Below the pieces are notes generated by a model. That model saw only the letters and a list, made by a program, of their open reading frames with translations. It was not told the DNA's origin and made no database searches. This document shows, in pieces, positions 1-6,025 of a stretch of DNA of 7,301 bases. This DNA comes from an uncultured Gemmatimonadota bacterium (lineage in GTDB: Bacteria; Gemmatimonadota; Gemmatimonadetes; Gemmatimonadales; GWC2-71-9). The stretch covers positions 1-7,301 of the forward strand of contig CAJVYZ010000130.1 of the NCBI GenBank assembly GCA_913009915.1, in the 5' to 3' direction. The position numbers and the translations under genes are program-made. The stretch's first letter is position 1. Each line of letters begins with the position of its first letter.

Positions 1-636
1 GTGGCAGGCCAGGTACGGGAGCTGGGGCGCCGGAATCCTGATGCCAGACCCACCAACGTGGTCTTGAGGGGAAGGGGCGAACCACTGCTCAATTGGCCGG
101 CAGTCGATCCCACCCTCACCATCCCCAACCACCCCGAGGGGCTCGGGATCGGCGCCCGACACATTACCGTGTCGACCGTGGGCATCCTTCCCGGAATGCG
201 CGCCCTCGCCGCCAGGCCGGAACAATTCCGGCTCGCTCTATCGCTGCACTCGCCCGAGAGCGATGCCCGGCGGGCCCTCATGCCCATCGAAAAGAAGTAC
301 CCCTTGGCCGAGGTGCTGGAAGCCGCCAAGGCCTTTCGCAAGCGGGTCACCTTCGAATACGTCCTCATCGCCGGCGCCAACGACCGTCCCGCCGACGCCG
401 ACGCCCTGGCTCGTCACGCACGGGCGGTGGGCGCCATGGTCAACCTGCTGCCACTCCATCCCGGAGGCGCCCCGGATCTGACGCCCACCAGTGCCAAGGC
501 GATCCGCCACTTCGCCAACCGACTCAAGGATCGCGGCATCGAAGCGATCGTCAGGCGCAGTCGCGGTCTGGATATCGATGCGGCGTGTGGGCAATTGGCG
601 GGGGCAGCGGGGGCAGCGGGGGCCGTGAGGAGGTAG
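1..636 (+). CDS. rlmN: RlmN, 23S rRNA (adenine2503-C2)/tRNA methyltransferase, C-terminal part (5' truncated)
   Basis: Radical-SAM methyltransferase that methylates C2 of A2503 in 23S rRNA and A37 of some tRNAs. The frame is open at the window edge, so the GTG at base 1 is internal. About 211 residues remain of a family length near 350, and the CxxxCxxC 4Fe-4S motif lies upstream of the window. Visible landmarks are GEPLLN (26-31), ARHITVSTVGI near residues 52-62, LALSLH (78-83), RRALMPI near 90, YVLIAG near 120, VNLLPLHPGG near 146-155, and the C-terminal RRSRGLDIDAACGQL. That last motif carries the Cys (C196, bases 586-588) that forms the methyl-transfer intermediate. The usual FMGMGEP is LRGRGEP here (see findings). 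After the family's normal end the protein has an AGAAGAAGA tail encoded by a 9-bp repeat, then stops with TAG. It converges on the minus-strand operon and is not part of it. Confidence 0.93.
   Translation: MAGQVRELGRRNPDARPTNVVLRGRGEPLLNWPAVDPTLTIPNHPEGLGIGARHITVSTVGILPGMRALAARPEQFRLALSLHSPESDARRALMPIEKKYPLAEVLEAAKAFRKRVTFEYVLIAGANDRPADADALARHARAVGAMVNLLPLHPGGAPDLTPTSAKAIRHFANRLKDRGIEAIVRRSRGLDIDAACGQLAGAAGAAGAVRR
598..624 (+). repeat. 9-bp tandem array, three units (GCGGGGGCA), in the 3' end of rlmN
   Basis: Units GCGGGGGCA, GCGGGGGCA and GCGGGGGCC follow one another in frame and encode AGAAGAAGA. The same 9-mer recurs four times on the opposite strand at 791-756, directly after the stop of the convergent dehydrogenase gene. 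The G5 runs make it a possible G-quadruplex element on the plus strand. Confidence 0.85.
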
Positions 637-644
637 CGGGTGGT

Positions 645-684
645 CAGGCGGTAAAGGGCGGTACCAGGCGGTAACGGGCGGTAG
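645..684. repeat. 10-bp tandem array, four units (NNGGCGGTAN)
   Basis: Four consecutive decamers share the core GGCGGTA. They can also be read as two 20-bp units (645-664 and 665-684) differing at two positions. The array is noncoding, 8 bases after the rlmN stop. No function can be assigned; iteron-like protein binding or simple slippage expansion are both possible. Confidence 0.8.
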
Positions 685-685
685 C

Positions 686-725
686 GTCGCTTCAGCGACA
701 GGGCCGAGTCGCGGCTTTAGCCGCG
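686..725. repeat. Pair of perfect hairpins between convergent genes (REP-like; possible bidirectional terminator)
   Basis: The first hairpin is GTCGCT-TC-AGCGAC at 686-699 (effectively GTCGC, loop TTCA, GCGAC). The second is CGCGGCT-TT-AGCCGCG at 710-725. Ten bases separate them. Neither is followed by a T-run on either strand, so they are not classical intrinsic terminators. Position between converging rlmN and the dehydrogenase gene suits transcript ends. Twin GC-rich stems with tiny loops resemble the dispersed REP-type palindromes of many high-GC genomes, but only one copy is visible here. Confidence 0.6.
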
Positions 726-755
726 GACAACCGAACCTACAGCTCCCACCACACC

Positions 756-791
756 TGCCCCCGCTGCCCTCGCCGCCCCCGCCGCCCCCGC
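756..791 (-). repeat. 9-bp tandem array, four units, inverted relative to the rlmN array; G-quadruplex candidate
   Basis: Read on the minus strand from 791 the units are GCGGGGGCG, GCGGGGGCG, GCGAGGGCA and GCGGGGGCA. The array begins at the base after the dehydrogenase stop codon (794-792). Four runs of three to five G with short loops could form a G-quadruplex in the transcript. Confidence 0.8.
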
Positions 792-1772
792 CTACCCCAC
801 AACGTGGGGTACCTCCCGCCCCTCGAAAAACATCACCAGGTTCTCCACCGCCCGCATCCCCATGGCGGTGCGCGATTCCATCGTGGCGCTCCCGAGATGG
901 GGCAGCAGCACCACGGTGCTGAGCGCCATGAGCGCCTCAGGCACCGAGGGTTCCTGGTGGTAGACGTCGAGCCCGGCACCGGCGATGGTCCCCGCCTGAA
1001 GCGCGTCTATCAGAGCGACCTCGTCGACCACGTCGCCTCGCGCGGTATTGATCAGGAACGCGTGGCGCTGCATCATCCGCAAGCGACGGGCGTCGATCAG
1101 GTGGTATGTCGCCGGCGTTGCCGGTACGTGTAGCGAAACGAAATCCGCTTCCGCCAAAAGCGCATCGAGCGGGCGGTGTTCCGCCCCGGCCGCTGCCGCG
1201 GTGGCCGCCACCACCTCATCGGCTGCCGGGCTCCTGCTGGCAAACAGCACGGACATACCAAATCCCGACCGGGCCCGATGCGCGACCGCCTGGCCGATGC
1301 GGCCGAATCCGACGATGCCGAGGGTCTTCCCGGTCACCCGGGTACCCATGAGGTGCGTGGGGCGCCAGCCGGTCCAGTCACCGGCACGCAACTGGCGCTC
1401 GCCCTCGCCCATCCGTCGGGCCACCGCCAGCATCAGGGCAATGGCCAGGTCGGCCGTGTCGTCGGTGAGGACGTCGGGCGTGTTGGTGACCACCAGCCCG
1501 AGGCACCGTGCCGCCTCCATATCGATGTGATTGTAGCCGACGCCGAAGTTCGCCACGATCCGGGCGCGGCACGATTCGATATCGAGCACGTCGGCGGTGA
1601 GTGAATCCGTCACGGTACACAGCAGCGCGTCCGCCTCCCGCAACGCAGCCCGCAACTCGCCGGGTGACATGGGGTGATCGTCACCGTTGAAGCGCACGTC
1701 GAACCGCTCGGCTAGTGCCGACTCCACGGTGTCAGGCAGCCGCCTGGTGACCACGACCGCGGGCCGCGTCAC
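792..1772 (-). CDS. hprA: D-isomer 2-hydroxyacid dehydrogenase, hydroxypyruvate/glyoxylate reductase type
   Basis: Predicted to reduce hydroxypyruvate to D-glycerate (and/or glyoxylate to glycolate) in the cytosol. In the serine cycle this step follows serine-glyoxylate aminotransferase. The protein has 326 residues, the usual length. The nucleotide-binding loop is GFGRIG at 155-160. Catalytic residues are all present: R245 in NTARGD, E274 in DVYHQEP and H292 in LPHLGSAT. The NAD-selecting acidic residue at the end of the second Rossmann strand is absent; S179-R180-S181 is found instead, suggesting NADPH preference. The GTG start at 1772 lies 4 bases after the stop of the upstream ligase alpha gene. 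A GGAGG-like stretch lies in the G-rich run upstream. The out-of-frame ATG at 1780 gives only three codons. It is the last gene of the operon. Exact substrate is inferred from context, since family members differ subtly. Confidence 0.88.
   Translation of the reverse strand: MTRPAVVVTRRLPDTVESALAERFDVRFNGDDHPMSPGELRAALREADALLCTVTDSLTADVLDIESCRARIVANFGVGYNHIDMEAARCLGLVVTNTPDVLTDDTADLAIALMLAVARRMGEGERQLRAGDWTGWRPTHLMGTRVTGKTLGIVGFGRIGQAVAHRARSGFGMSVLFASRSPAADEVVAATAAAAGAEHRPLDALLAEADFVSLHVPATPATYHLIDARRLRMMQRHAFLINTARGDVVDEVALIDALQAGTIAGAGLDVYHQEPSVPEALMALSTVVLLPHLGSATMESRTAMGMRAVENLVMFFEGREVPHVVG
793..811 (-). terminator. Stem-loop spanning the stop codon of the hydroxyacid dehydrogenase gene
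   Basis: TACCCCAC-AAC-GTGGGGTA is a perfect 8-bp inverted repeat with a 3-base loop. It covers the last codons (Pro-His-Val-Val-Gly) and the TAG stop of the minus-strand gene. No U-run follows; the next bases are the G-rich 9-mer array. It may act as an RNA 3'-end stabiliser or attenuate read-through into antisense rlmN. The terminator role is inferred from structure and position only. Confidence 0.4.
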
Positions 1773-1776
1773 CTGG

Positions 1777-2697
1777 TCATCCCCCCCCTCCCCTGGGCCG
1801 GCGGCCTCCAGTGTATCGAGTCAGGGTGTCGGCCACGGTGCCGGCCAATTCCCCCAGATGCGAAACGGGGATCATACCCGATGAGGTGATCTGCTTGGTG
1901 AGGCCCGATACCTGATCTCCGAACGCATCCACGATCCGCTCCGCCAGGGCCCCGCGGCCGGTGGGCTTGGGCCGAACGGGGAGGAAGGTGATGACCGGTT
2001 TCGACATCCCCGAGGCGAACGCGGCCGCTTCGGCCTCGGCCGGTCCGCCCGGTTCGCCGATGAGAAGTATCGCCTCGGTGGCCGGGTCGCTTTCGAATCC
2101 GGCCAGCACCCGGACGTATTCCGTGCCGCTCACGCCGTCGGCACCCAGCCCGACGAAAGTGGATTGCCCGATACCCGCGGCGGTGAGGCGGGCAGCCGCT
2201 TCGTACCCGAGCGAAGCCGACCGGGTCACCACGCCGACCGGCCCCCGGGCAAACACGTGCGGCGGGATGACACCGATCATGGCTTGATCCGCCGACAGTA
2301 TGCCGGCCGCTTCCGGTCCCAGCAACAACGGTCGGTCGGCGTCGGGCCAGCGTTCGAGGAATCGCCGCACGCCGAGCTCGTCCCACACCGGCACGCGATG
2401 GCCTTCGCTGACTGCCACGATCAGCTTGATGCCCGCATCGGCCACTTCGAGAATGGCGTCGGTGATGGAGGCCACGTCGGCAAAGATGAGCGCGGCCGTC
2501 GGTCCGGTTTCGCGGACGCACTCGTCCGTGGTCATGAACACCGGCCGTCCGAGAATACGCTGGCCCTCGTAACGCGGCGACACTCCGGCGACCACGTTGG
2601 TCCCGTAATCGAGCATGACGTTGGCGTAGAAGCTCGCCTGGCGGCCTGGTAGTCCGTAGACCAATACCGGAGTGTGCTCGTCGAGGAAGATGCTCAC
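1777..2697 (-). CDS. Acyl-CoA ligase alpha subunit, SucD/MtkB-like, lacking the catalytic phosphohistidine
   Basis: Homologue of the succinyl-CoA synthetase / malate-CoA ligase alpha subunit, 306 residues against roughly 290-300 in the family. The N-terminal CoA-binding Rossmann domain starts SIFLDEHTPVL and runs through VSPRYEG and DAGIKLIVAVSEG (88-99). The C-terminal ligase domain includes GVVTRSASLGYEA (164-176) and IGEPGGPAEAEAA (223-235). Two catalytic landmarks are altered. The phosphohistidine motif GHAGAI reads G247-R248-G249-A250, so His is replaced by Arg. GPNCPG reads GPEAAG (127-132). The start is GTG 2697-2695, overlapping the upstream TGA (2696-2694) in a GTGA junction. An in-frame extension to 2769 would add a basic tail inside the beta-subunit gene and was rejected. 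The C-terminus ends in a Gly-rich tail from an 8-G run. Family membership is firm. Function is unclear, and the mtkB symbol is withheld for that reason. Confidence 0.82.
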   Translation of the reverse strand: MSIFLDEHTPVLVYGLPGRQASFYANVMLDYGTNVVAGVSPRYEGQRILGRPVFMTTDECVRETGPTAALIFADVASITDAILEVADAGIKLIVAVSEGHRVPVWDELGVRRFLERWPDADRPLLLGPEAAGILSADQAMIGVIPPHVFARGPVGVVTRSASLGYEAAARLTAAGIGQSTFVGLGADGVSGTEYVRVLAGFESDPATEAILLIGEPGGPAEAEAAAFASGMSKPVITFLPVRPKPTGRGALAERIVDAFGDQVSGLTKQITSSGMIPVSHLGELAGTVADTLTRYTGGRRPRGGGG

Positions 2698-3869
2698 CGC
2701 TGGCCCCCAAGGTCGTCCGAACACGAGTCGGCCACCATGGCGACGGCTTCGTCGAGCGAGGTGGTGCACGATACCGCCACGCCGCTCTCCCGCAACAGAC
2801 TGAGCCCGTCCCTGACCTTCGTGCCGTTAAGCCGGACCACGATGGGGAGCGCGACTTCGCCGCCCTTCATCGTGCGGACGATTCCCTCCGCCACGTGGTC
2901 GCACCGGTTGAACCCGGCGAACACGTTCAGCAACACGCAGCGCACGTCGGGACGCGCCAACACCAGCCGCAGCGCCGCCATCACCGCCTCAGCCGTCGCG
3001 CCCGTGCCCAGGTCGACCATCCCGCTCGGCGCCAAGCCCGCCACCGCCAGCAGGCCCGTCGTGGCCGCGCCCAGCCCCGCTCCACTGACGATCACCCCCA
3101 CCGTACCATTCATGGACACGTGCCGCAGATCCCATTCAGCCGCTACCGCATCGAGCCGACTTCCGTCAGCTTGTTCGATCAAACCACGGAGTCGGGGATT
3201 CCGGTAAAACGCCCCGTGATCGAACAGTACGGTGACGTCGCGCGCCACCAGGACGGACCCCTCCAGATTGAAGCGGCTCACCTCGACCGCGGTTGCCTCA
3301 AGATCGGCGAACGCCCGGTACAGGCATGCCAGCGCCGTGGTGGCCGCCGGGAGCAGTTCCGGAGGGAGCCCCAGCGCGAGGAAGAACCGGCGCGACTGAA
3401 ACGGTTGCAGTCCGAGAAAGGGGTCGACCGACTCCCGGGCAACGGCAGAGCCTGCTTTTCGGGCGATGTCGCCCACGGCTTGTCCGGCCAGGGTGGAGCC
3501 GAGCAATACGATCCTGTGGGATACCCGGTCGAGTGCCAAGCCGAGGTACCATTCGGCGGTGACTTCGCCCACGGATTCGACCATGACCCGTTCCAGGACA
3601 CGTTCCCCCTCCGTGCCGGCGACCTCGATCGTCTGGCCCAGTAGAGCCGCCGCCGCCCGGCCGACCGCATCGGGGGAAGTGCACTCGATGCGCGGCTCGA
3701 GCGCTACCCGCTCATCGGGCTTGAGGCCGGCCTTGACCACCCACGACCGGCCACCGATCTCGGCGCATAGGTCACGGGCGGCATCCGGACTGTCGGCGAT
3801 ACCGCAGATCGGGAGCGGCACGTCGTACTCCCGCAGCAGTTCGACGGTCTGGATCTCGGACAGCTCCAT
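2694..3869 (-). CDS. Acyl-CoA ligase beta subunit, SucC/MtkA-like, degenerate ATP-grasp site
   Basis: Homologue of the malate-CoA ligase / succinyl-CoA synthetase beta subunit, 391 residues, close to the family's 390. The start resembles the family N-terminus (MELSEIQTVELL versus MDxHEYQAKELL). The ATP-grasp region holds WVVKAGL (K46), YLGLALDR (108-115) and GLQPFQSR (153-160). The C-terminal CoA-ligase domain holds VSGAGLGAATTG (261-272), VDLGTGAT (285-292) and LLNVFAGFNRCD (313-324), all well kept. The glycine-rich nucleotide loop (GxRGKAGGxK in relatives) is replaced at about 48-62 by an acidic, Gly-free stretch. The metal-ligand motif EINP reads EVSR (196-199), so Asn becomes Ser198. ATG at 3869 follows the aminotransferase stop by 12 bases, with GAGG about 7 bases upstream. 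The gene overlaps the alpha subunit by 4 bases, a sign of coupled translation. Fold is confident; ATP-dependent malate activation is doubtful. Confidence 0.82.
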   Translation of the reverse strand: MELSEIQTVELLREYDVPLPICGIADSPDAARDLCAEIGGRSWVVKAGLKPDERVALEPRIECTSPDAVGRAAAALLGQTIEVAGTEGERVLERVMVESVGEVTAEWYLGLALDRVSHRIVLLGSTLAGQAVGDIARKAGSAVARESVDPFLGLQPFQSRRFFLALGLPPELLPAATTALACLYRAFADLEATAVEVSRFNLEGSVLVARDVTVLFDHGAFYRNPRLRGLIEQADGSRLDAVAAEWDLRHVSMNGTVGVIVSGAGLGAATTGLLAVAGLAPSGMVDLGTGATAEAVMAALRLVLARPDVRCVLLNVFAGFNRCDHVAEGIVRTMKGGEVALPIVVRLNGTKVRDGLSLLRESGVAVSCTTSLDEAVAMVADSCSDDLGGQR

Positions 3870-3881
3870 AGACAGCCTCGC

Positions 3882-5060
3882 TCAGGTTGCTGGGCTAGTG
3901 GTGCGATAGTACTCCATGGCCGCGGCTACCCCGCTTCCGGCGGAGATCTGGATCCCCACGTCCCGCATGGCCATCTCCGAGCCGGCAATGGCGCCCGACA
4001 CCATCAACTCGTTGATGTCGCCCATGTGGCCAATGCGAAACACCTCTCCGGCAAGTTCGCCCAGCCCGCCCCCCAATGACAGGTTGTACCGGCGAAACGC
4101 CAGGTCGATGACGGTACGGGCATCGAAGCCGCCAGGCACGCGGATGGCGGTCACCGTGTCGGAGTACAGGGCCTCGGACCGGGCGCACAGTGGCAGACCC
4201 CACGCCTTCACCGCCCGGCGCACTCCTTCCGCCATACGAGCGTGCCGCTCCCTGACGCGCTCGAGGCCCTCGTGCAACAGCATCGTCAACGATTCCCGCA
4301 ACCCAAACAGCAGCGACAAGGCCGGTGTATAGGGGAAGTAGCCGGCCGCGTTCGACTCGGCCATGGTATCGAACCGGAAGTAAGCCCGGGGGCTGGTGGC
4401 ACTCGCCGCGGCCGTCATGGCTCGCGGACTCACGCCCAGAAGGCCGAGTCCGGGCGGCAGCATCAAACCCTTCTGGATTCCGGTGACCGCCACGTCGACA
4501 CCCCACTCGTCCATGGCGAACTCGAGCGATCCGATCGAACTGACCCCGTCGACGAACAGCATCGCGGGATGGTCCTGCTCGTTCAACACGTCCCGCACAC
4601 CGGCGACGCTGGTGGTCACTCCAGTCGAGGTCTCGTTGTGGACCAGCAGCACGGCCTTGATGGTGTGGTCCTTGTCCTGGTGCAGGGCCTCCGCGATGCG
4701 CTCGGTGGAGGCGCCGTCACCCCACGGCTCATCCAGCACGTCCACATGGAACCCGAGTCGCTCCGCCAACTGGACCCACAGATGGCTGAACATGCCGAAC
4801 CGGGGGGCCAACACCCGGTCGCCGGGCGAGAGCGTATTGCTGAGAGCCGCCTCCCAAGCACCGGTTCCCGATGACGGAAAAATGAAACACTGGCCCTGAT
4901 CGGTGCGGAAGAGTTGCTTTAGATCCGACAGCAGGGACGTCGTCAGCTCCGGGAAGGCCGACGACCGGGGATCGATCATGGGTCGGTCCATAGCCCGCAA
5001 TATCCGGTCGGGGACATTGCTCGGTCCGGGCACGAACAGGAAATGCTTGCCATGCAACAT
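3882..5060 (-). CDS. sgaA: Serine-glyoxylate aminotransferase (class V, PLP)
   Basis: Transfers the amino group of serine to glyoxylate, giving hydroxypyruvate and glycine; this is the regenerating step of the serine cycle. The protein has 392 residues, and the family is close to 400. Colinear landmarks are HFLFVPGPSNVPDRI (6-20), FPSSGTGAWEAALSNTL (61-77), RFGMFSHLW (87-95), HNETSTGV (141-148), FVDGVSSIGS (169-178, PLP-binding D171), GIQKGLM with Schiff-base lysine K197, GYFPYTP (240-246), and FRIGHMGDINEL (341-352) with carboxylate-binding R342. The family's SQKGLM is IQKGLM here. The start is ATG 5060, with AGAGG about 7 bases upstream. An ATG at 5075 has its purine run touching the start, and the frame's extension to 5276 runs antisense into gckA. 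This is the first gene of the four-gene operon. Matching to methylotroph SgaA is by memory of motifs; alanine-glyoxylate activity cannot be excluded. Confidence 0.93.
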   Translation of the reverse strand: MLHGKHFLFVPGPSNVPDRILRAMDRPMIDPRSSAFPELTTSLLSDLKQLFRTDQGQCFIFPSSGTGAWEAALSNTLSPGDRVLAPRFGMFSHLWVQLAERLGFHVDVLDEPWGDGASTERIAEALHQDKDHTIKAVLLVHNETSTGVTTSVAGVRDVLNEQDHPAMLFVDGVSSIGSLEFAMDEWGVDVAVTGIQKGLMLPPGLGLLGVSPRAMTAAASATSPRAYFRFDTMAESNAAGYFPYTPALSLLFGLRESLTMLLHEGLERVRERHARMAEGVRRAVKAWGLPLCARSEALYSDTVTAIRVPGGFDARTVIDLAFRRYNLSLGGGLGELAGEVFRIGHMGDINELMVSGAIAGSEMAMRDVGIQISAGSGVAAAMEYYRTTSPAT

Positions 5061-5107
5061 ACTGGATCCTCTCATCCCTTCTGGGTTATCCAACCCGGGG
5101 CCGAACG
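5061..5107. promoter_or_regulatory. Divergent promoter/operator region between sgaA and gckA
   Basis: These 47 bases must hold at least the sgaA leader and probably control both directions. A small palindrome, GGGTT-ATCC-AACCC, sits at 5083-5096. On the minus strand GGATAAC (about 5091-5085) resembles a -10 box for sgaA, but no convincing -35 is seen. AGAGG about 7 bases before the sgaA ATG is a good ribosome site; gckA has no clear one. Regulator binding is inferred from geometry only. Confidence 0.4.
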
Positions 5108-6025
5108 GTGACCACCACGGTGTGGTCGGACCGGGACCTTCGTGCGGCACTCGAGGACGTCTACCATCAGGTGATCGAAACGATCGACGCCGGCCGCGCC
5201 ATGCGGCGTGCGCTGGACCAGACAGCCGAAGCGCCCCGCGAACCGGTCCATATTCTCGCCGTGGGCAAAGCCGCATCCGCCATGGCTCAGGCCGCCGCCG
5301 ACTGGCTCCGGCACAAGAACATCGAGCCGGCCCAATCCCTGATCATAGGCCCCCGAGGTGCGCCATCGGCCATTGGCTTCGAGGTGGTGGCCGGCGATCA
5401 TCCCCTGCCGGCAGCGGGCTCGCTGGATGCGGCCGGCGCCGTGGCCCGTCTGGTGGACCGAGTAGCACTCGGCGACACCGTGTGGTTGCTCCTCTCCGGC
5501 GGAGCGTCCAGCCTGATGGCGAGTCCGGTGGCCGGCGTTTCCTCTGCCGATCTGACCGTTCTGTTCGACCGGCTCCACTCGGCCGGCCTCGACATTCACG
5601 ACATGAATGCCGTACGCAAACGGTTCCTCGCGTGGGGTGCGGGCCGACTCGCCGCGGCGCTCGCTCCAGCACGATGCCAAGCGTTCGTGGTGTCTGATGT
5701 TCCGGGTGACTCGATCGCCAGCATCGGATCGGGCCCCGTTTCACCGGACGATACCACGGTGGTAGACGTCAGCAGAATTCTCGACCGGGCAGGCTTGCTC
5801 GATCGCCTACCCGACTCGCTGCAGGCGAATATAGCGGGTATCGAGTCGGGACAGGTGCCCGAGACCGCCAAACCGGGCGACCCGGTATTCGACCACGTGA
5901 CCGTGACCGTGGTGGCCACCAACCGTGACGCGGTGATCGCCGCCGAGGCATACGGACGGTCCCGTGGCTGGACCGTTCACGCCGACTCAGCGTTTCTGGC
6001 CGGTGAGGCTAGCGAAGTTGGTCAA
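5108..6025 (+). CDS. gckA: Glycerate 2-kinase, type II (GckA), N-terminal two thirds; 3' part replaced
   Basis: Phosphorylates glycerate to 2-phosphoglycerate, the step that moves serine-cycle carbon into central metabolism. About 306 residues are present of a family length near 420-450. Landmarks with Val1 at 5108: AVGKAASAM (51-59, K54), GDHPLPAAGS (96-105), LLLSGGASSLM (127-137), MNAVRKRF (166-173), VVSDVPGD (194-201), IGSGPVSPD (206-214) and the N-RDA stretch at 272-275. The sequence then reads GEASEVGQ (299-306), where the family normally continues into its C-terminal MOFRL domain. Instead the same frame turns into an ABC permease, so the C-terminal third is missing. The start is GTG 5108 (another GTG at 5120), chosen by alignment to the family N-terminus; no strong ribosome site is seen. 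It is divergent from sgaA, which supports joint control with the serine-cycle operon. Confidence 0.88.

Noticed and set aside
645..684. CRISPR array
   Set aside because: Units are contiguous decamers without unique spacers, and no cas genes are present.
686..725. Classical rho-independent terminator
   Set aside because: Stems are strong but no T-run follows on either strand, so only a looser repeat/terminator label is given.
1769..2710. Second minus-strand frame (about 313 codons) overlapping the ligase alpha gene
   Set aside because: Arg/Gly-rich translation without motifs; the other frame gives a full SucD-like protein.
2698..2769. 24-codon N-terminal extension of the ligase alpha gene
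   Set aside because: SucD-type proteins start at SIF(L/I)D. The GTG at 2697 forms the typical 4-base overlap with the upstream stop, and the extension lies inside the beta-subunit coding sequence.
5061..5276. 72-codon N-terminal extension of sgaA
   Set aside because: It has no similarity to the family N-terminus, is Arg/Pro-rich and runs antisense into gckA. The ATG at 5060 has a good ribosome site and gives the family length.
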